The position numbers and the translations under genes are program-made. From Rhizobium sp. LC145 (GTDB lineage: Bacteria > Pseudomonadota > Alphaproteobacteria > Rhizobiales > Rhizobiaceae), in assembly GCF_001005825.1 (NCBI RefSeq), contig NZ_LBHV01000014.1:19267-83266 (forward strand): a DNA stretch of 64,000 nt. The letters run 5' to 3'. Shown here in pieces: positions 43,132 through 51,475 of the stretch (positions are counted from its first letter, which is position 1; every line of letters begins with the position of its first letter). Under the pieces are notes generated by a model. That model searched no databases, was not told where the DNA came from, and saw only the letters and a list, made by a program, of their open reading frames with translations.

Positions 43132-43364
43132 CAGAACGGCTCGCGTTCTTCCGCCACCGGTTGCTCACGCTCGCTCATGAAGTCCTCGCTCACGCGCGGG
43201 CCGCTCAAAAAGAGATCGTCCCAGCGTTTGCCTTGCGGCACGATCACCCGGCTACGGCCGATTTTGAGAATATCGACCTGATGCACGTCCTCCGGGAAGG
43301 CGACAGGTTTGGGAAGCCGGACCGCTTGACTGCGATTGCTGATAAAGACCGTGGAACGGGTCAT
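43131..43364 (-). CDS. vapB: VapB-type antitoxin (AbrB/SpoVT swapped-hairpin)
   Basis: A 77-residue antitoxin. The N-terminal swapped-hairpin AbrB-like motif (STVFISNRSQAVRLPKPVAF) is followed by a toxin-binding tail. It sits directly before vapC with a palindromic operator upstream, giving autoregulation. Confidence 0.9.
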   Translation of the reverse strand: MTRSTVFISNRSQAVRLPKPVAFPEDVHQVDILKIGRSRVIVPQGKRWDDLFLSGPRVSEDFMSEREQPVAEEREPF

Positions 43365-43376
43365 GGCGCATCTCCG

Positions 43377-43397
43377 GTATATCCTATTGGGATATAC
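43377..43397. promoter_or_regulatory. VapBC operator palindrome
   Basis: GTATATCC tattg GGATATAC is a perfect eight-base inverted repeat, 13 bases upstream of the antitoxin start. It matches the operator style of VapB proteins. Confidence 0.75.
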
Positions 43398-43719
43398 ATA
43401 ACTCGGCGCACCTGTGAATACAAGATTCCACGCCGGGCGCCTGAATACGTTCCGGTCATGCGGATCGCTGGGGTGCCCTGTTCCGGCTTAGGCCTTTTCG
43501 CGAGCGGCGCTTGGCACCACAATGCCGCTGTCTGGGCGCTCGCGGACTCAAACCGCCGTCGCGGCCTCTTGGCTAAGCCAGCAAGACGTTGGCCGCCGGA
43601 CGACGATACGGGCGTGGTATAGGACGCGTGTGTAGCGCTCGGTATGCCATGGGTTTCGGGTCGTCCAACGCGGTCCCCCAGCCCGTACTCTCTGGCTCAT
43701 GGGGAGGCAGCTGGCATGT
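43398..43719. other. Gap between vapBC and the cobalamin transporter
   Basis: About 320 bp without a supported gene. It is GC-rich and contains no clear ribosome site, tRNA or strong terminator. Confidence 0.4.
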
Positions 43720-44766
43720 TTATGAAGACCGTCTCGCCATCATCCAGATGAAGAAGATGCCTCCGCAAAGGCCAGTCACGATACCGATCGGGATGTCCTC
43801 TGGCGCCATCAGGATACGCGCGGCCGCATCGGCCCAGATGAGAAACACGGCGCCGAAGAAAGCGGAGCCGGGCAGCACACGCGCGTTGTCGCCACCGACG
43901 AGAAGGCGGACCAGATGCGGCATCATGAGGCCGACGAATCCGATCACGCCGGAAAACGCCACCATGACGCCGGTGATCAGTGCGCAAACGACGAACACCG
44001 TCATTCGAAACCCGCCCGGGCTAATGCCGAGTGTCGCGGCCGTTTCATCCCCCAGCGACATGGCGTTGAGTGCCTCGGCACGCGACCAGAGCCATAGACC
44101 GCCGATTACCAGCACCGCTGCGGGCCAGACAAGATGAGACCACTGCGCAAGGCCGAGGCCGCCAAGCATCCAGAACACGACGGTGTGAGTGGCGCGCGGG
44201 TCACCGATCAGGATCAGCGTGTTGCCGGCGGCCATGATGACGAAACTCACGGCGACGCCGGCCAGGACCAGGCGATCCGCCGAGGTCGCGGAGGCGAGGC
44301 ACGCGACGCCGAGGACAAGCAGGGTTGCGGCCATGGCGCCGCCGAAGGCGAAGACCGGCACGGTCAGGATACCGATCACCATTCCGATATGCAGGAGCGC
44401 CAGAATGGCGCCGAATGCGCCGCCCGACGATATGCCGAGAAGATGCGGGTCGGAGAGCGGATTGCGGGTGACGGCCTGAAGCGCCGCGCCGACGAGGCCG
44501 AGCCCGGCTCCGACCAATCCCGCAAGGAGCGTACGCGGGAACCGGATCTCCATGACGATCTTCGCGCGGCTGTTGCTCCAGTCCGGCTCGATCATGCCCG
44601 GCAGTATATGGTCGACCGCCACGCCCCATACGGTCGAAAGCGGTATGGCAACCGCACCGACCGAGACCGCAACGATGATGGATAGCAGCAGAATGGCCGC
44701 CGCCCCGAGGGGCAGGCCGAGGCGAAGCCCAATTCGGCGCGGGGCGAGGGCGGCGGTGATCATCAC
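43720..44766 (-). CDS. btuC: BtuC/FecCD-type ABC transporter permease
   Basis: A 348-residue permease with about ten helices, of the FecCD/BtuC fold. Typical blocks are the GLVGAGLGLVGAALQAVTRNPL region (start of the permease) and LGISSGGAFGA, ending with the GVIGFVGLMMPHLVR block and GIVTGLCGGIFF. Its regulation by a cobalamin riboswitch upstream suggests vitamin B12 or cobinamide. Two genes on the same strand code for the binding protein and ATPase. Confidence 0.88.
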   Translation of the reverse strand: MMITAALAPRRIGLRLGLPLGAAAILLLSIIVAVSVGAVAIPLSTVWGVAVDHILPGMIEPDWSNSRAKIVMEIRFPRTLLAGLVGAGLGLVGAALQAVTRNPLSDPHLLGISSGGAFGAILALLHIGMVIGILTVPVFAFGGAMAATLLVLGVACLASATSADRLVLAGVAVSFVIMAAGNTLILIGDPRATHTVVFWMLGGLGLAQWSHLVWPAAVLVIGGLWLWSRAEALNAMSLGDETAATLGISPGGFRMTVFVVCALITGVMVAFSGVIGFVGLMMPHLVRLLVGGDNARVLPGSAFFGAVFLIWADAAARILMAPEDIPIGIVTGLCGGIFFIWMMARRSS

Positions 44767-45699
44767 TTACTTGCTCCAGAATGCCCTGGCGAGTTTTGCG
44801 ACCGCCTCGATATTGCGCGGTCCGGGTGTCGCCTCGACATAGGAGAGAACTGCAAAGCGGTCGTTCTTCACGGCATCGATATCCTTGAAGGCCGGATTGC
44901 CCTTCATGAACGCGATCTTCTGTTCAGCGCTCACATCGCCATAATCGACGATGACGATCATTTCCGGATTACGTTCGATGACCGGCTCCCAGGCCACTTC
45001 CGTCCAGCTCTTGGCGACATCCTCCATGATATTGATGCCCCCGGCCGCCTCTATGATCGCGGTCGGCATGCCGTTGCGACCGGCCGTGAACGGTGCGTCC
45101 TCGCCGGAATCGTAGACGAACACCTTCAGCGGCTTCGACCGGTCGATATCCTTGGTGATCTCCTTCAGGCGGGCGCGATAGCCGTCGACCAGCGCTTTAG
45201 CGCGTTCCTCGATTCCGAAGATGCGGCCGATGTTGAGGATGTCGATATACATATCCTCCATGGTCATCTTCGGCCGCTCGCCGAGATGGCTGCAGCTTTC
45301 CGTCAGCTCATAGACCTTGATGCCGAAGGGTTCGAGGGTTTCGGGCGTGACCTCGCCGCCGACGGACATCCCGAAATTCCAGCCCGCGAAGAAGAAGTCG
45401 GCCTCGGCGCCGGCCAGGACCTCCTTGCTCGCGCGGTTCGGTGCGAGTTCGGGGATGTCACCCAGCTTTGCCGATATCTCCGGCTCCATCTTGTAATAGC
45501 GCGAGATCCCGGCATAGCCGACCATATGGTCCTGAAGATCGAGCGCCAGCATCGTGTCGGTCATGTTCACATCATAGGAGACCGCGCGTTCCGGCGGCGC
45601 GTCGAATGTGACCTCACGATTGCAGCTCTTGACCGTTACCGGGTGTGCGAGCGCCGGGACGGCGGAAAGGAGAAGAAGGGCCAGGGCAGGGCGGATCAT
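44767..45699 (-). CDS. btuF: Cobalamin-type ABC transporter substrate-binding protein
   Basis: A 310-residue periplasmic binding protein (BtuF/FecB fold) starting at MIRPALALLL. Signal peptide AVPALA is cleaved near residue 18. The Peripla_BP_2 domain shows FDAPPERAVSYDVNMTDTM and ends LARAFWSK. It shares the operon with the permease, whose gene begins immediately after the stop. Confidence 0.85.
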   Translation of the reverse strand: MIRPALALLLLSAVPALAHPVTVKSCNREVTFDAPPERAVSYDVNMTDTMLALDLQDHMVGYAGISRYYKMEPEISAKLGDIPELAPNRASKEVLAGAEADFFFAGWNFGMSVGGEVTPETLEPFGIKVYELTESCSHLGERPKMTMEDMYIDILNIGRIFGIEERAKALVDGYRARLKEITKDIDRSKPLKVFVYDSGEDAPFTAGRNGMPTAIIEAAGGINIMEDVAKSWTEVAWEPVIERNPEMIVIVDYGDVSAEQKIAFMKGNPAFKDIDAVKNDRFAVLSYVEATPGPRNIEAVAKLARAFWSK

Positions 45700-45713
45700 G
45701 GCTGTCTCACGGG

Positions 45714-46490
45714 CTAGAGATGAAAGGAGAAGCGGGGATGAGGACCGGAACGGTCGATCCGGCATCTAACGTTGAAGGCGGTCGCCAGGTAGTCTTCGCT
45801 CAGCGCATCGTCAGGCGGCCCGTCCGACAATATGCGACCCTGATGGAGAACGATGACCCTGTCGGCAAACTCCGCTGCAAGACCGAGATCGTGCAGCGTC
45901 GTGACGACGGTGAGGCCGAGACCTCGCAGGAGCGAAAGCAGCTCGAGCTGGTGGCGGATATCGAGGTGGTTGGTAGGCTCGTCGAGAACGAGCAGGCGCG
46001 GTTCCTGAGCGAGCGCCCTTGCGACCATCACTCTCTGCCGTTCACCGCCCGAAAGCGTGGCGAACCGGCGATCGACCATTCCCGTCAGATCCATCTTGGC
46101 AAGGGCGCCTTCGATGACTGCAGCATCGGCAATTCCCGGCGATGAAACCGCGCCGCCCCAACCGCGGCGGTGCGGCAAACGCCCCAGGGCGACGATCTGG
46201 CGGACGGACAGGGCGAAATCGGTCGGTTGCTCCTGGAGTACCGCGGCGACGGTGCGCGCGGTCTGTTGCGCCGAGATTGTCCAGATGTCTTGGCCATCGA
46301 GTGTGACGGAGCCGGACCGCGGACGCTGGAAGCGGTAGATGAGCCGAAGCAAGGTGGACTTTCCCGCGCCGTTCGCACCGCAGATGGCGGCAATCTGACC
46401 GCGCGGAATGGAGAGGGAGACGTCCTTGACGATATCTGCATGGCGCGGCGGCCCCCAGCTCACACGGTCGAGAGAGAGTATATCGCTCAT
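45714..46490 (-). CDS. btuD: Cobalamin-type ABC transporter ATP-binding protein
   Basis: A 258-residue ATPase of FepC/BtuD type, starting at the ATG overlapping the DUF1636 stop (ATGA). Walker A is GANGAGKST, the signature LSGGERQR and Walker B LLVLDEPTNHLD; the switch histidine is in TLHDLGL. It powers the neighbouring permease. Confidence 0.92.
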   Translation of the reverse strand: MSDILSLDRVSWGPPRHADIVKDVSLSIPRGQIAAICGANGAGKSTLLRLIYRFQRPRSGSVTLDGQDIWTISAQQTARTVAAVLQEQPTDFALSVRQIVALGRLPHRRGWGGAVSSPGIADAAVIEGALAKMDLTGMVDRRFATLSGGERQRVMVARALAQEPRLLVLDEPTNHLDIRHQLELLSLLRGLGLTVVTTLHDLGLAAEFADRVIVLHQGRILSDGPPDDALSEDYLATAFNVRCRIDRSGPHPRFSFHL

Positions 46491-46927
46491 GCCGATGCGT
46501 CCGCCGGACGCAAGATCATCGCCGGCAGTCGCGCTAGGATGTTGTTCGCGAGTTTGCCGGGACGGTCGACGGAGCGGCACCAGCCGTCGTCGAGCTCGGC
46601 ATAAAGCCGCGCAAACCGTACGATGTCAGCTATATCGTCGACGGGATCGAGGTTGAAAAACAGCCAGCTTGCCTTTTCCGGAGCTCGCAGCGCGACCGAG
46701 CAGGGCCGGTCACAGCCGCCCATGCAGGCGGTCCCCGTCACTTCGAACTGAGCGGAAAGATCAGCCACGGCGATTGCAGAGCGCAAATTGGCGATCATGG
46801 ATATGCCGGGCCGGCCATGGCGCTCGGTTCGCTTGCAGCTCTTGCAGACAAGGAACTGATGCGGCGCGGACTGGACCACGGAATAGGCAGGTGTCGCCAC
46901 CGGCCTGGAAGATGCCTTACCCATCAC
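46487..46927 (-). CDS. DUF1636 family metal-binding protein
   Basis: A 146-residue protein of DUF1636 (COG5469). Cysteine motifs are CKSCKR near residue 30 and CMGGCDRPC near residue 70, looking like a metal or iron-sulfur site. It is the first gene after the cobalamin riboswitch and overlaps the ATPase start, so it is part of the B12 operon. A role in cobalt or cobalamin handling is inferred; the family is little characterised. Confidence 0.82.
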   Translation of the reverse strand: MMGKASSRPVATPAYSVVQSAPHQFLVCKSCKRTERHGRPGISMIANLRSAIAVADLSAQFEVTGTACMGGCDRPCSVALRAPEKASWLFFNLDPVDDIADIVRFARLYAELDDGWCRSVDRPGKLANNILARLPAMILRPADASA

Positions 46928-46969
46928 TTCTCCTGACCGGACTCCCCGCCCGGTTCGGGTTACAATCGT

Positions 46970-47162
46970 GATGGCAGGTCTCCTGACTTGCGGGTCGTCG
47001 CGTCCTCCACCTTCCCAGCGTCCTGCAAGGGTTTGCCAGTGGTAATTGGAGGTTGCTCACCGCTCACAGTTGCGGGGGCAGTCACGGCCTCGGCCCCGGA
47101 TGGGATCCTCACCGTATTCCCTTTTCACCCGGCGTTGCGAATGCCCGCCAGGAACCATCGAC
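46970..47162 (-). promoter_or_regulatory. Cobalamin riboswitch
   Basis: On the minus strand the order is GGTTCC-type start, GGGAATACGGTGAG, GACTGCCCCCGCAACTGT, TACCACTGGC (the B12-box) and AGGAGACCTGCC near the 3' end. This is the standard adenosylcobalamin aptamer. It precedes the DUF1636-btuD-btuF-btuC operon and should shut it off when cobalamin is plentiful. Confidence 0.92.
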
Positions 47163-47371
47163 GCAAAACTAACCAAGACGGATCTGAAGTCAACCGGATA
47201 GGAAAAGTCGATCTCTCCCTATCCGGTGGCCTTTCCCTGGCGGTGCGAATGTGATTCGGTACGGTGACAGTATTCCGAAACACGATGAATCGCGTCTGAT
47301 GCAATGCTGATTGAAGCCGAAGTCATTGGTCGCTTGCGTCTGGTATATCTTTTCGTCGATGCTCTAAGTCT

Positions 47372-48286
47372 TTGAATGACGTTAATAATGCGCTGGAAGC
47401 GAAATCGGGGGAGACCAAGGAAGTGCTTAGAAAACTTGCAGACGCCAGTTTGTTGGACCCTTGGCCCGAAAATGTAGGACCGAGAATGATGGCGTTTCGA
47501 GGTGGAGCAGTTCATTCCAAACGTCCTGCTACCGCGCAGGAATTCCTTCCCACAGGACACTGGATCGGCGTAATCATGGCGCCGTCACCGGAAATTAAGC
47601 TTGCCTTCGGCTCCGAGAAATATCGAACCAGCGCCGCCACGGTCGGCATGCTGGCCGTGCATCCCGCCGGCGTCGACGGGAAGGCGCGCTGGGCCACGGC
47701 ATTGGAGAACGTCCTCGTTTCGATATCGCCTGAAAGCATGCTGGAGCTTGCCGCCCGGCAATTCGATTGCGTGAACCTGGAGGTCCGACCGACGCATCTG
47801 ACGCCCGACCGTACCGCTTTGGAACTTGCCGAGCTGATCAAAGCAAATATGAACTCTCCGGATGCCTGCAGTGAACTCTACCTGGATACCCTGATTACTA
47901 TCCTGGGCATTCACGTCCTGCGTCATTATTCGAACATCGCCTCACCAAGTAAAACGCGAGCGGACGAACTTTCCCCTATCGCTGCCAAACGCATAAGAGA
48001 TTATCTGCACGAGCATTTCAGGCGGAAACTGACGATTACCGAGCTCGCCGAAATCTGCGGGCTCTCGCGGGGGCATTTCGCCCGATCTTTCGTGCGGACC
48101 TTCCGTGTTTCGGTGGATCGATATCTGCTTGAGATTCGCCTCGATTCCGCCGAGAGATTATTGCTTGAAACCGAGCTCCCGCTCTCGGAAGTCGCGCGTT
48201 TGAGCGGGTTTTCAGGGTGGCGCGCCCTCACCACCCAAATGATGCTTTACAGGCAGAAAAGCCCGGATCAGTTGCGGTCGGTATAG
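47372..48286 (+). CDS. AraC-family regulator, paralogue 1 of 3
   Basis: A 304-residue protein with a divergent N-domain (GPRMMAFRGGAVHS) and a C-terminal double helix-turn-helix (LTITELAEICGLSRGHFARSF and the second motif LPLSEVARLSGFSGWRALT). It shares length, domain order and N-domain blocks (SPESM, LITILGIHVLR) with the next two AraC genes, so the three arose by tandem duplication. It starts with a TTG or ATG region at 47372 after an upstream gap. It likely regulates the adhesin block downstream. Confidence 0.82.
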   Translation: MNDVNNALEAKSGETKEVLRKLADASLLDPWPENVGPRMMAFRGGAVHSKRPATAQEFLPTGHWIGVIMAPSPEIKLAFGSEKYRTSAATVGMLAVHPAGVDGKARWATALENVLVSISPESMLELAARQFDCVNLEVRPTHLTPDRTALELAELIKANMNSPDACSELYLDTLITILGIHVLRHYSNIASPSKTRADELSPIAAKRIRDYLHEHFRRKLTITELAEICGLSRGHFARSFVRTFRVSVDRYLLEIRLDSAERLLLETELPLSEVARLSGFSGWRALTTQMMLYRQKSPDQLRSV

Positions 48287-48507
48287 CTCTCCAATCCCGG
48301 CTATCATTCGGGTCCTCAACCTAGGTCCGCCTAATACGGAGGCAGTTTCCATTCTGTCTGCTGCGAATATAAGCAGTTCGTGCCGAACGCCGCTTCGCGC
48401 CTTCAATCGCTCGATACCCCGCCGATATGTGCGGGCGATAGTTTGTTACAGTGGCATGAAAACTGCCTGCCGCTATGCGTCGAGACTACGCGGCAGGAGG
48501 AGCATTG

Positions 48508-49488
48508 GTGGCAAGCAGCACACCGAAAAAAACGGCCGGAAGTAACCAGGCAGCCGAGGGAGCGGCATTCAATTTCCTGCCCCCGAGTGCCGGACCTCGG
48601 CTCATTACCTCAAAGGGTTGTGCGATTCACACCATTGTCGCGCCGGGTTCTCAGAGGTTTCAACACAAGGAACATGTCGTGTCCGTGCTGTTGATACCCG
48701 CACCAGGAATGCGGGTGGCATCCGCCAGCGACAGGGCCTTCGCGTTCAACGCGCCTGCTGGAATGCTCATCGTTCATCCAGCCGATGTCGAATGTGACGT
48801 GACATGGTCGCAGACGATGGAACATGCGGCCGTAGCCATCAGGCCGGACAGTTTGGTCGAGCTTGCGCTTCAAGAATTCGGTACGGATTCGGTTGAGCTT
48901 CGTATTCTGCCCTACGGAACAATCGATCCGAAGGCGCTGGGCTTTGCCGAGTTGCTGAAAGCCGAACTGACGCAGCAAGAGACGCCAAACGAGCTCTACG
49001 TCGAATCCCTGATCACTCTCTTTGGCCTTCATATCCTCAGGAGTTATTCGGCGGTAAGAAATCCGCCTGCGGAAGCGAAGGGCAAGCTTTCCCTCCAGAA
49101 AGCTCGACTGCTGCGGGAGTTTCTCCACGAGAATTTCCCCCGGAGAGTGAGTGTGGCGGAGCTTGGGTTGGTCTGCGGTTTGCCGCCCGGCCAATTCCTG
49201 CGAAGTTTCCGGCAAACTTTCGGGCAGGCGCCACACCAATATATCCTCGAATTGCGGTTGGGTTTCGCGACCAAGTTATTGAGCGAGGGGAATTTAAGGA
49301 TCGTAGACGTTGCGCATCTCAGTGGGTTCTCAAGTCAGAGCCATTTGACGGCCATGATGAAGCGGCGCAGGAACATTACTCCCGCCGAACTGCGTCGCAA
49401 AGGTCTTAAAAAGAAGCATAACGAGATAATACAGCTTCAACGAGATATAAGATTTCCGCAATATTTTGATACAATCAGCGTTTCATGA
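48508..49488 (+). CDS. AraC-family regulator, paralogue 2 of 3
   Basis: A 326-residue regulator. The GTG start at 48508 has AGGAGG eight bases upstream; a longer frame from 48475 lacks one. The N-domain (GPRLITSKGCAIHT, HPADVECDVTW) and C-terminal helix-turn-helix (VSVAELGLVCGLPPGQFLRSF, IVDVAHLSGFSSQSHLTAMM) are paralogous to its neighbours. Confidence 0.85.
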   Translation: MASSTPKKTAGSNQAAEGAAFNFLPPSAGPRLITSKGCAIHTIVAPGSQRFQHKEHVVSVLLIPAPGMRVASASDRAFAFNAPAGMLIVHPADVECDVTWSQTMEHAAVAIRPDSLVELALQEFGTDSVELRILPYGTIDPKALGFAELLKAELTQQETPNELYVESLITLFGLHILRSYSAVRNPPAEAKGKLSLQKARLLREFLHENFPRRVSVAELGLVCGLPPGQFLRSFRQTFGQAPHQYILELRLGFATKLLSEGNLRIVDVAHLSGFSSQSHLTAMMKRRRNITPAELRRKGLKKKHNEIIQLQRDIRFPQYFDTISVS

Positions 49489-49834
49489 AATACCGTCCCT
49501 GCCCGATTGTGCTTCTCTGTTCGGCAGAACGCGGTGCTGTATCCAGCCTTTACAGGGTGCAGCGGGACTTTCTGAATTGCGCAGCGGCGGGCTCGTGGAT
49601 GATGCAAGGAATGTTCAGGTCACTGGATAGCTGTTCAACGACGGGCCGTCCTGCACCAGGCGTGTTGGCGCAGCGGTTCGATGCTGCCCGCGGTCCCGTA
49701 AATGGGTAATGTGCCGGAGTCCTAACGGTCATCTCAAAGCCGAAGCACCGCTTCAACACTTCGTCTAATCTCTCAAAAATCATTGGTCCTGCAGTGCAGC
49801 AGCCCTTAGGGATGCTGCAGGCTGGAATGTCGGA
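49489..49834. other. Gap between AraC paralogues 2 and 3
   Basis: About 345 bp. Short frames exist on both strands (49485-49709 plus, 49550-49846 minus), none with a ribosome site and family resemblance. It contains a short inverted-looking run near 49790-49830. Confidence 0.4.
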
Positions 49835-50746
49835 ATGAATCGGCACCTAGATAGACTGGAAGCGGATATCGTCAGACCACCTCAGCGTGACAACGATCAT
49901 GGTATTCTCAAGATCATTCCTGAAAGCGCTGGCCCGCGAGTGGTGACACCTGGCGGCGGGGTGATTTATTCGCTCCGCCCGCCAGGATCACAGACGGTAT
50001 TGTCGGAAAACCACTTTGCAGAGGTGATCCTTGCGCCTTCCCCCAAGATAAGAGCTGCTCTGGCAAGCGACCGGCTGCGAGAATATGACTTTCCCGCGGG
50101 GACGCTTGTTATTCAGCCGGCGCATGTGGAGGGCCGTATTGAATGGTCGTTCACCAAGGAAAGCCTGATCGTTGCCCTACGGACCGAAACCTTTGCCGAT
50201 CTCGGCCTTCGGGAGCTTGACCTTTCCAAGATTGAGCTTCAGCCACCAAGCTTTGGAACGGTAGACCGTACCGCCTGGCGCATCGCCGAATTGCTGAAGA
50301 TGGAATTAGCCCGGCATGAACCGGCGAGCGAACTTTATATCGATTCGCTCATTACCCTCTTCGGCATTCATCTTCTCAGAACCTATTGCGGAACCGGAAA
50401 ACAACTGGCGAAGGCGAAGGGCGGGCTCTCCGTCTCAAGCGCCCGCAGGGTGCAGGAATATATCAAGGAAAACTTTGCTCGCGCACTATCGGTGGACGAA
50501 CTCGCGGCCATTTCCGATCTTTCACCTTATCATTTCATCAGGGCCTTCACCAAGACGTTCGGGCAATCGCCGCATCAGTATGTCATCATGCTGCGGTTGA
50601 TTTCAGCGGGGAACATGCTGATCGAAACCGACTTGACGATTGCCGAGATTGCTTATCTCACCGGCTTCTCGAGCCAAAGTCACCTGACTTCGACGATGAG
50701 GAAATACCAGCGGATGACGCCAGCTGAGATAAGGCTGCGGCGATAG
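49835..50746 (+). CDS. AraC-family regulator, paralogue 3 of 3
   Basis: A 303-residue regulator. The N-domain contains GPRVVTPGGGVIYSLRPPGS and ELYIDSLITLFGIHLLRTY; the C-terminal motifs are LSVDELAAISDLSPYHFIRAF and LTIAEIAYLTGFSSQSHLTS. It is the AraC copy closest to the trimeric autotransporter, with about 200 bp before the next gene. Confidence 0.85.
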   Translation: MNRHLDRLEADIVRPPQRDNDHGILKIIPESAGPRVVTPGGGVIYSLRPPGSQTVLSENHFAEVILAPSPKIRAALASDRLREYDFPAGTLVIQPAHVEGRIEWSFTKESLIVALRTETFADLGLRELDLSKIELQPPSFGTVDRTAWRIAELLKMELARHEPASELYIDSLITLFGIHLLRTYCGTGKQLAKAKGGLSVSSARRVQEYIKENFARALSVDELAAISDLSPYHFIRAFTKTFGQSPHQYVIMLRLISAGNMLIETDLTIAEIAYLTGFSSQSHLTSTMRKYQRMTPAEIRLRR

Positions 50747-50944
50747 AATCACCAAATATTTTCAATGCTGTGCCGAGGGGACCCCGACTCGGGGTTAAAT
50801 GACGGGCAGATAGTTGGTGCTGAAAAGCCACGACTTGTGTCCAAACCAGCGCGATTTCGTGGCATGGTCGCCGTTTTCCGCAATTTCCTGACAGAAAGCG
50901 AAATTTCCTGAAATATCACCTCTCATGATTGTGCTTCCCTATGG

Positions 50945-51475
50945 TTGCGAAACTATCCGGTACTTGAATCTGCCCCTTTTCACACGAGGGCAACTGATCG
51001 GTGCGCTGTGGATCTATCCGGCAATCATGCGACGTGGCGTATTGGACCGTTCAGGGACACGCAGCTCCCGGAAACCCAAATCTTCGCGCCGAAGACCGAG
51101 GCAGCGTGGGCCGCGCTGCAGCAGCAATATGCAAATCTGCTCACCGTGGCGGAAATCGATCACCTGCTTGCCTGCTTCGTGTTCGGGCTGACCTCCCCTG
51201 CTTTCGCGGACCAGGAGGCCGACCTGCATTTTAATGTCTGCCGCACGCTGATGGCGATCAAACTGCCGCCGGAGCGGGTAGAGGCCGCACTCCATTCAGT
51301 TCCCGCACCGACCCAGCCATGGGTCGAGAGCGCCCGCCAAATCATCGAGAGCAAAGGCGTACAGATGGGAAGCGCGCTGCGGCGGGACGCTTTCAATACT
51401 GAGAATACCACAGGCGTAGATGCGAACTCCAACCCCAAGGAACGCCTGGGCAACAACGAGGAAAATGTACAATGA
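50945..51475 (+). CDS. Hypothetical protein coupled to the trimeric autotransporter gene
   Basis: A 176-residue frame whose stop overlaps the autotransporter start (ATGA). It is helical and acidic, with FAPKTEAAWAALQQQYANLL, LHFNVCRTLMAIKLPPERVE and a charged tail. The TTG start is uncertain; an internal GTG at VDLSGNH is also possible. I recognise no family. Coupling suggests a role in regulating or assisting the adhesin. Confidence 0.5.
   Translation: MRNYPVLESAPFHTRATDRCAVDLSGNHATWRIGPFRDTQLPETQIFAPKTEAAWAALQQQYANLLTVAEIDHLLACFVFGLTSPAFADQEADLHFNVCRTLMAIKLPPERVEAALHSVPAPTQPWVESARQIIESKGVQMGSALRRDAFNTENTTGVDANSNPKERLGNNEENVQ

Noticed and set aside
49550..49846. 98-residue minus frame between AraC genes
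   Set aside because: No ribosome site and no family resemblance; likely chance.
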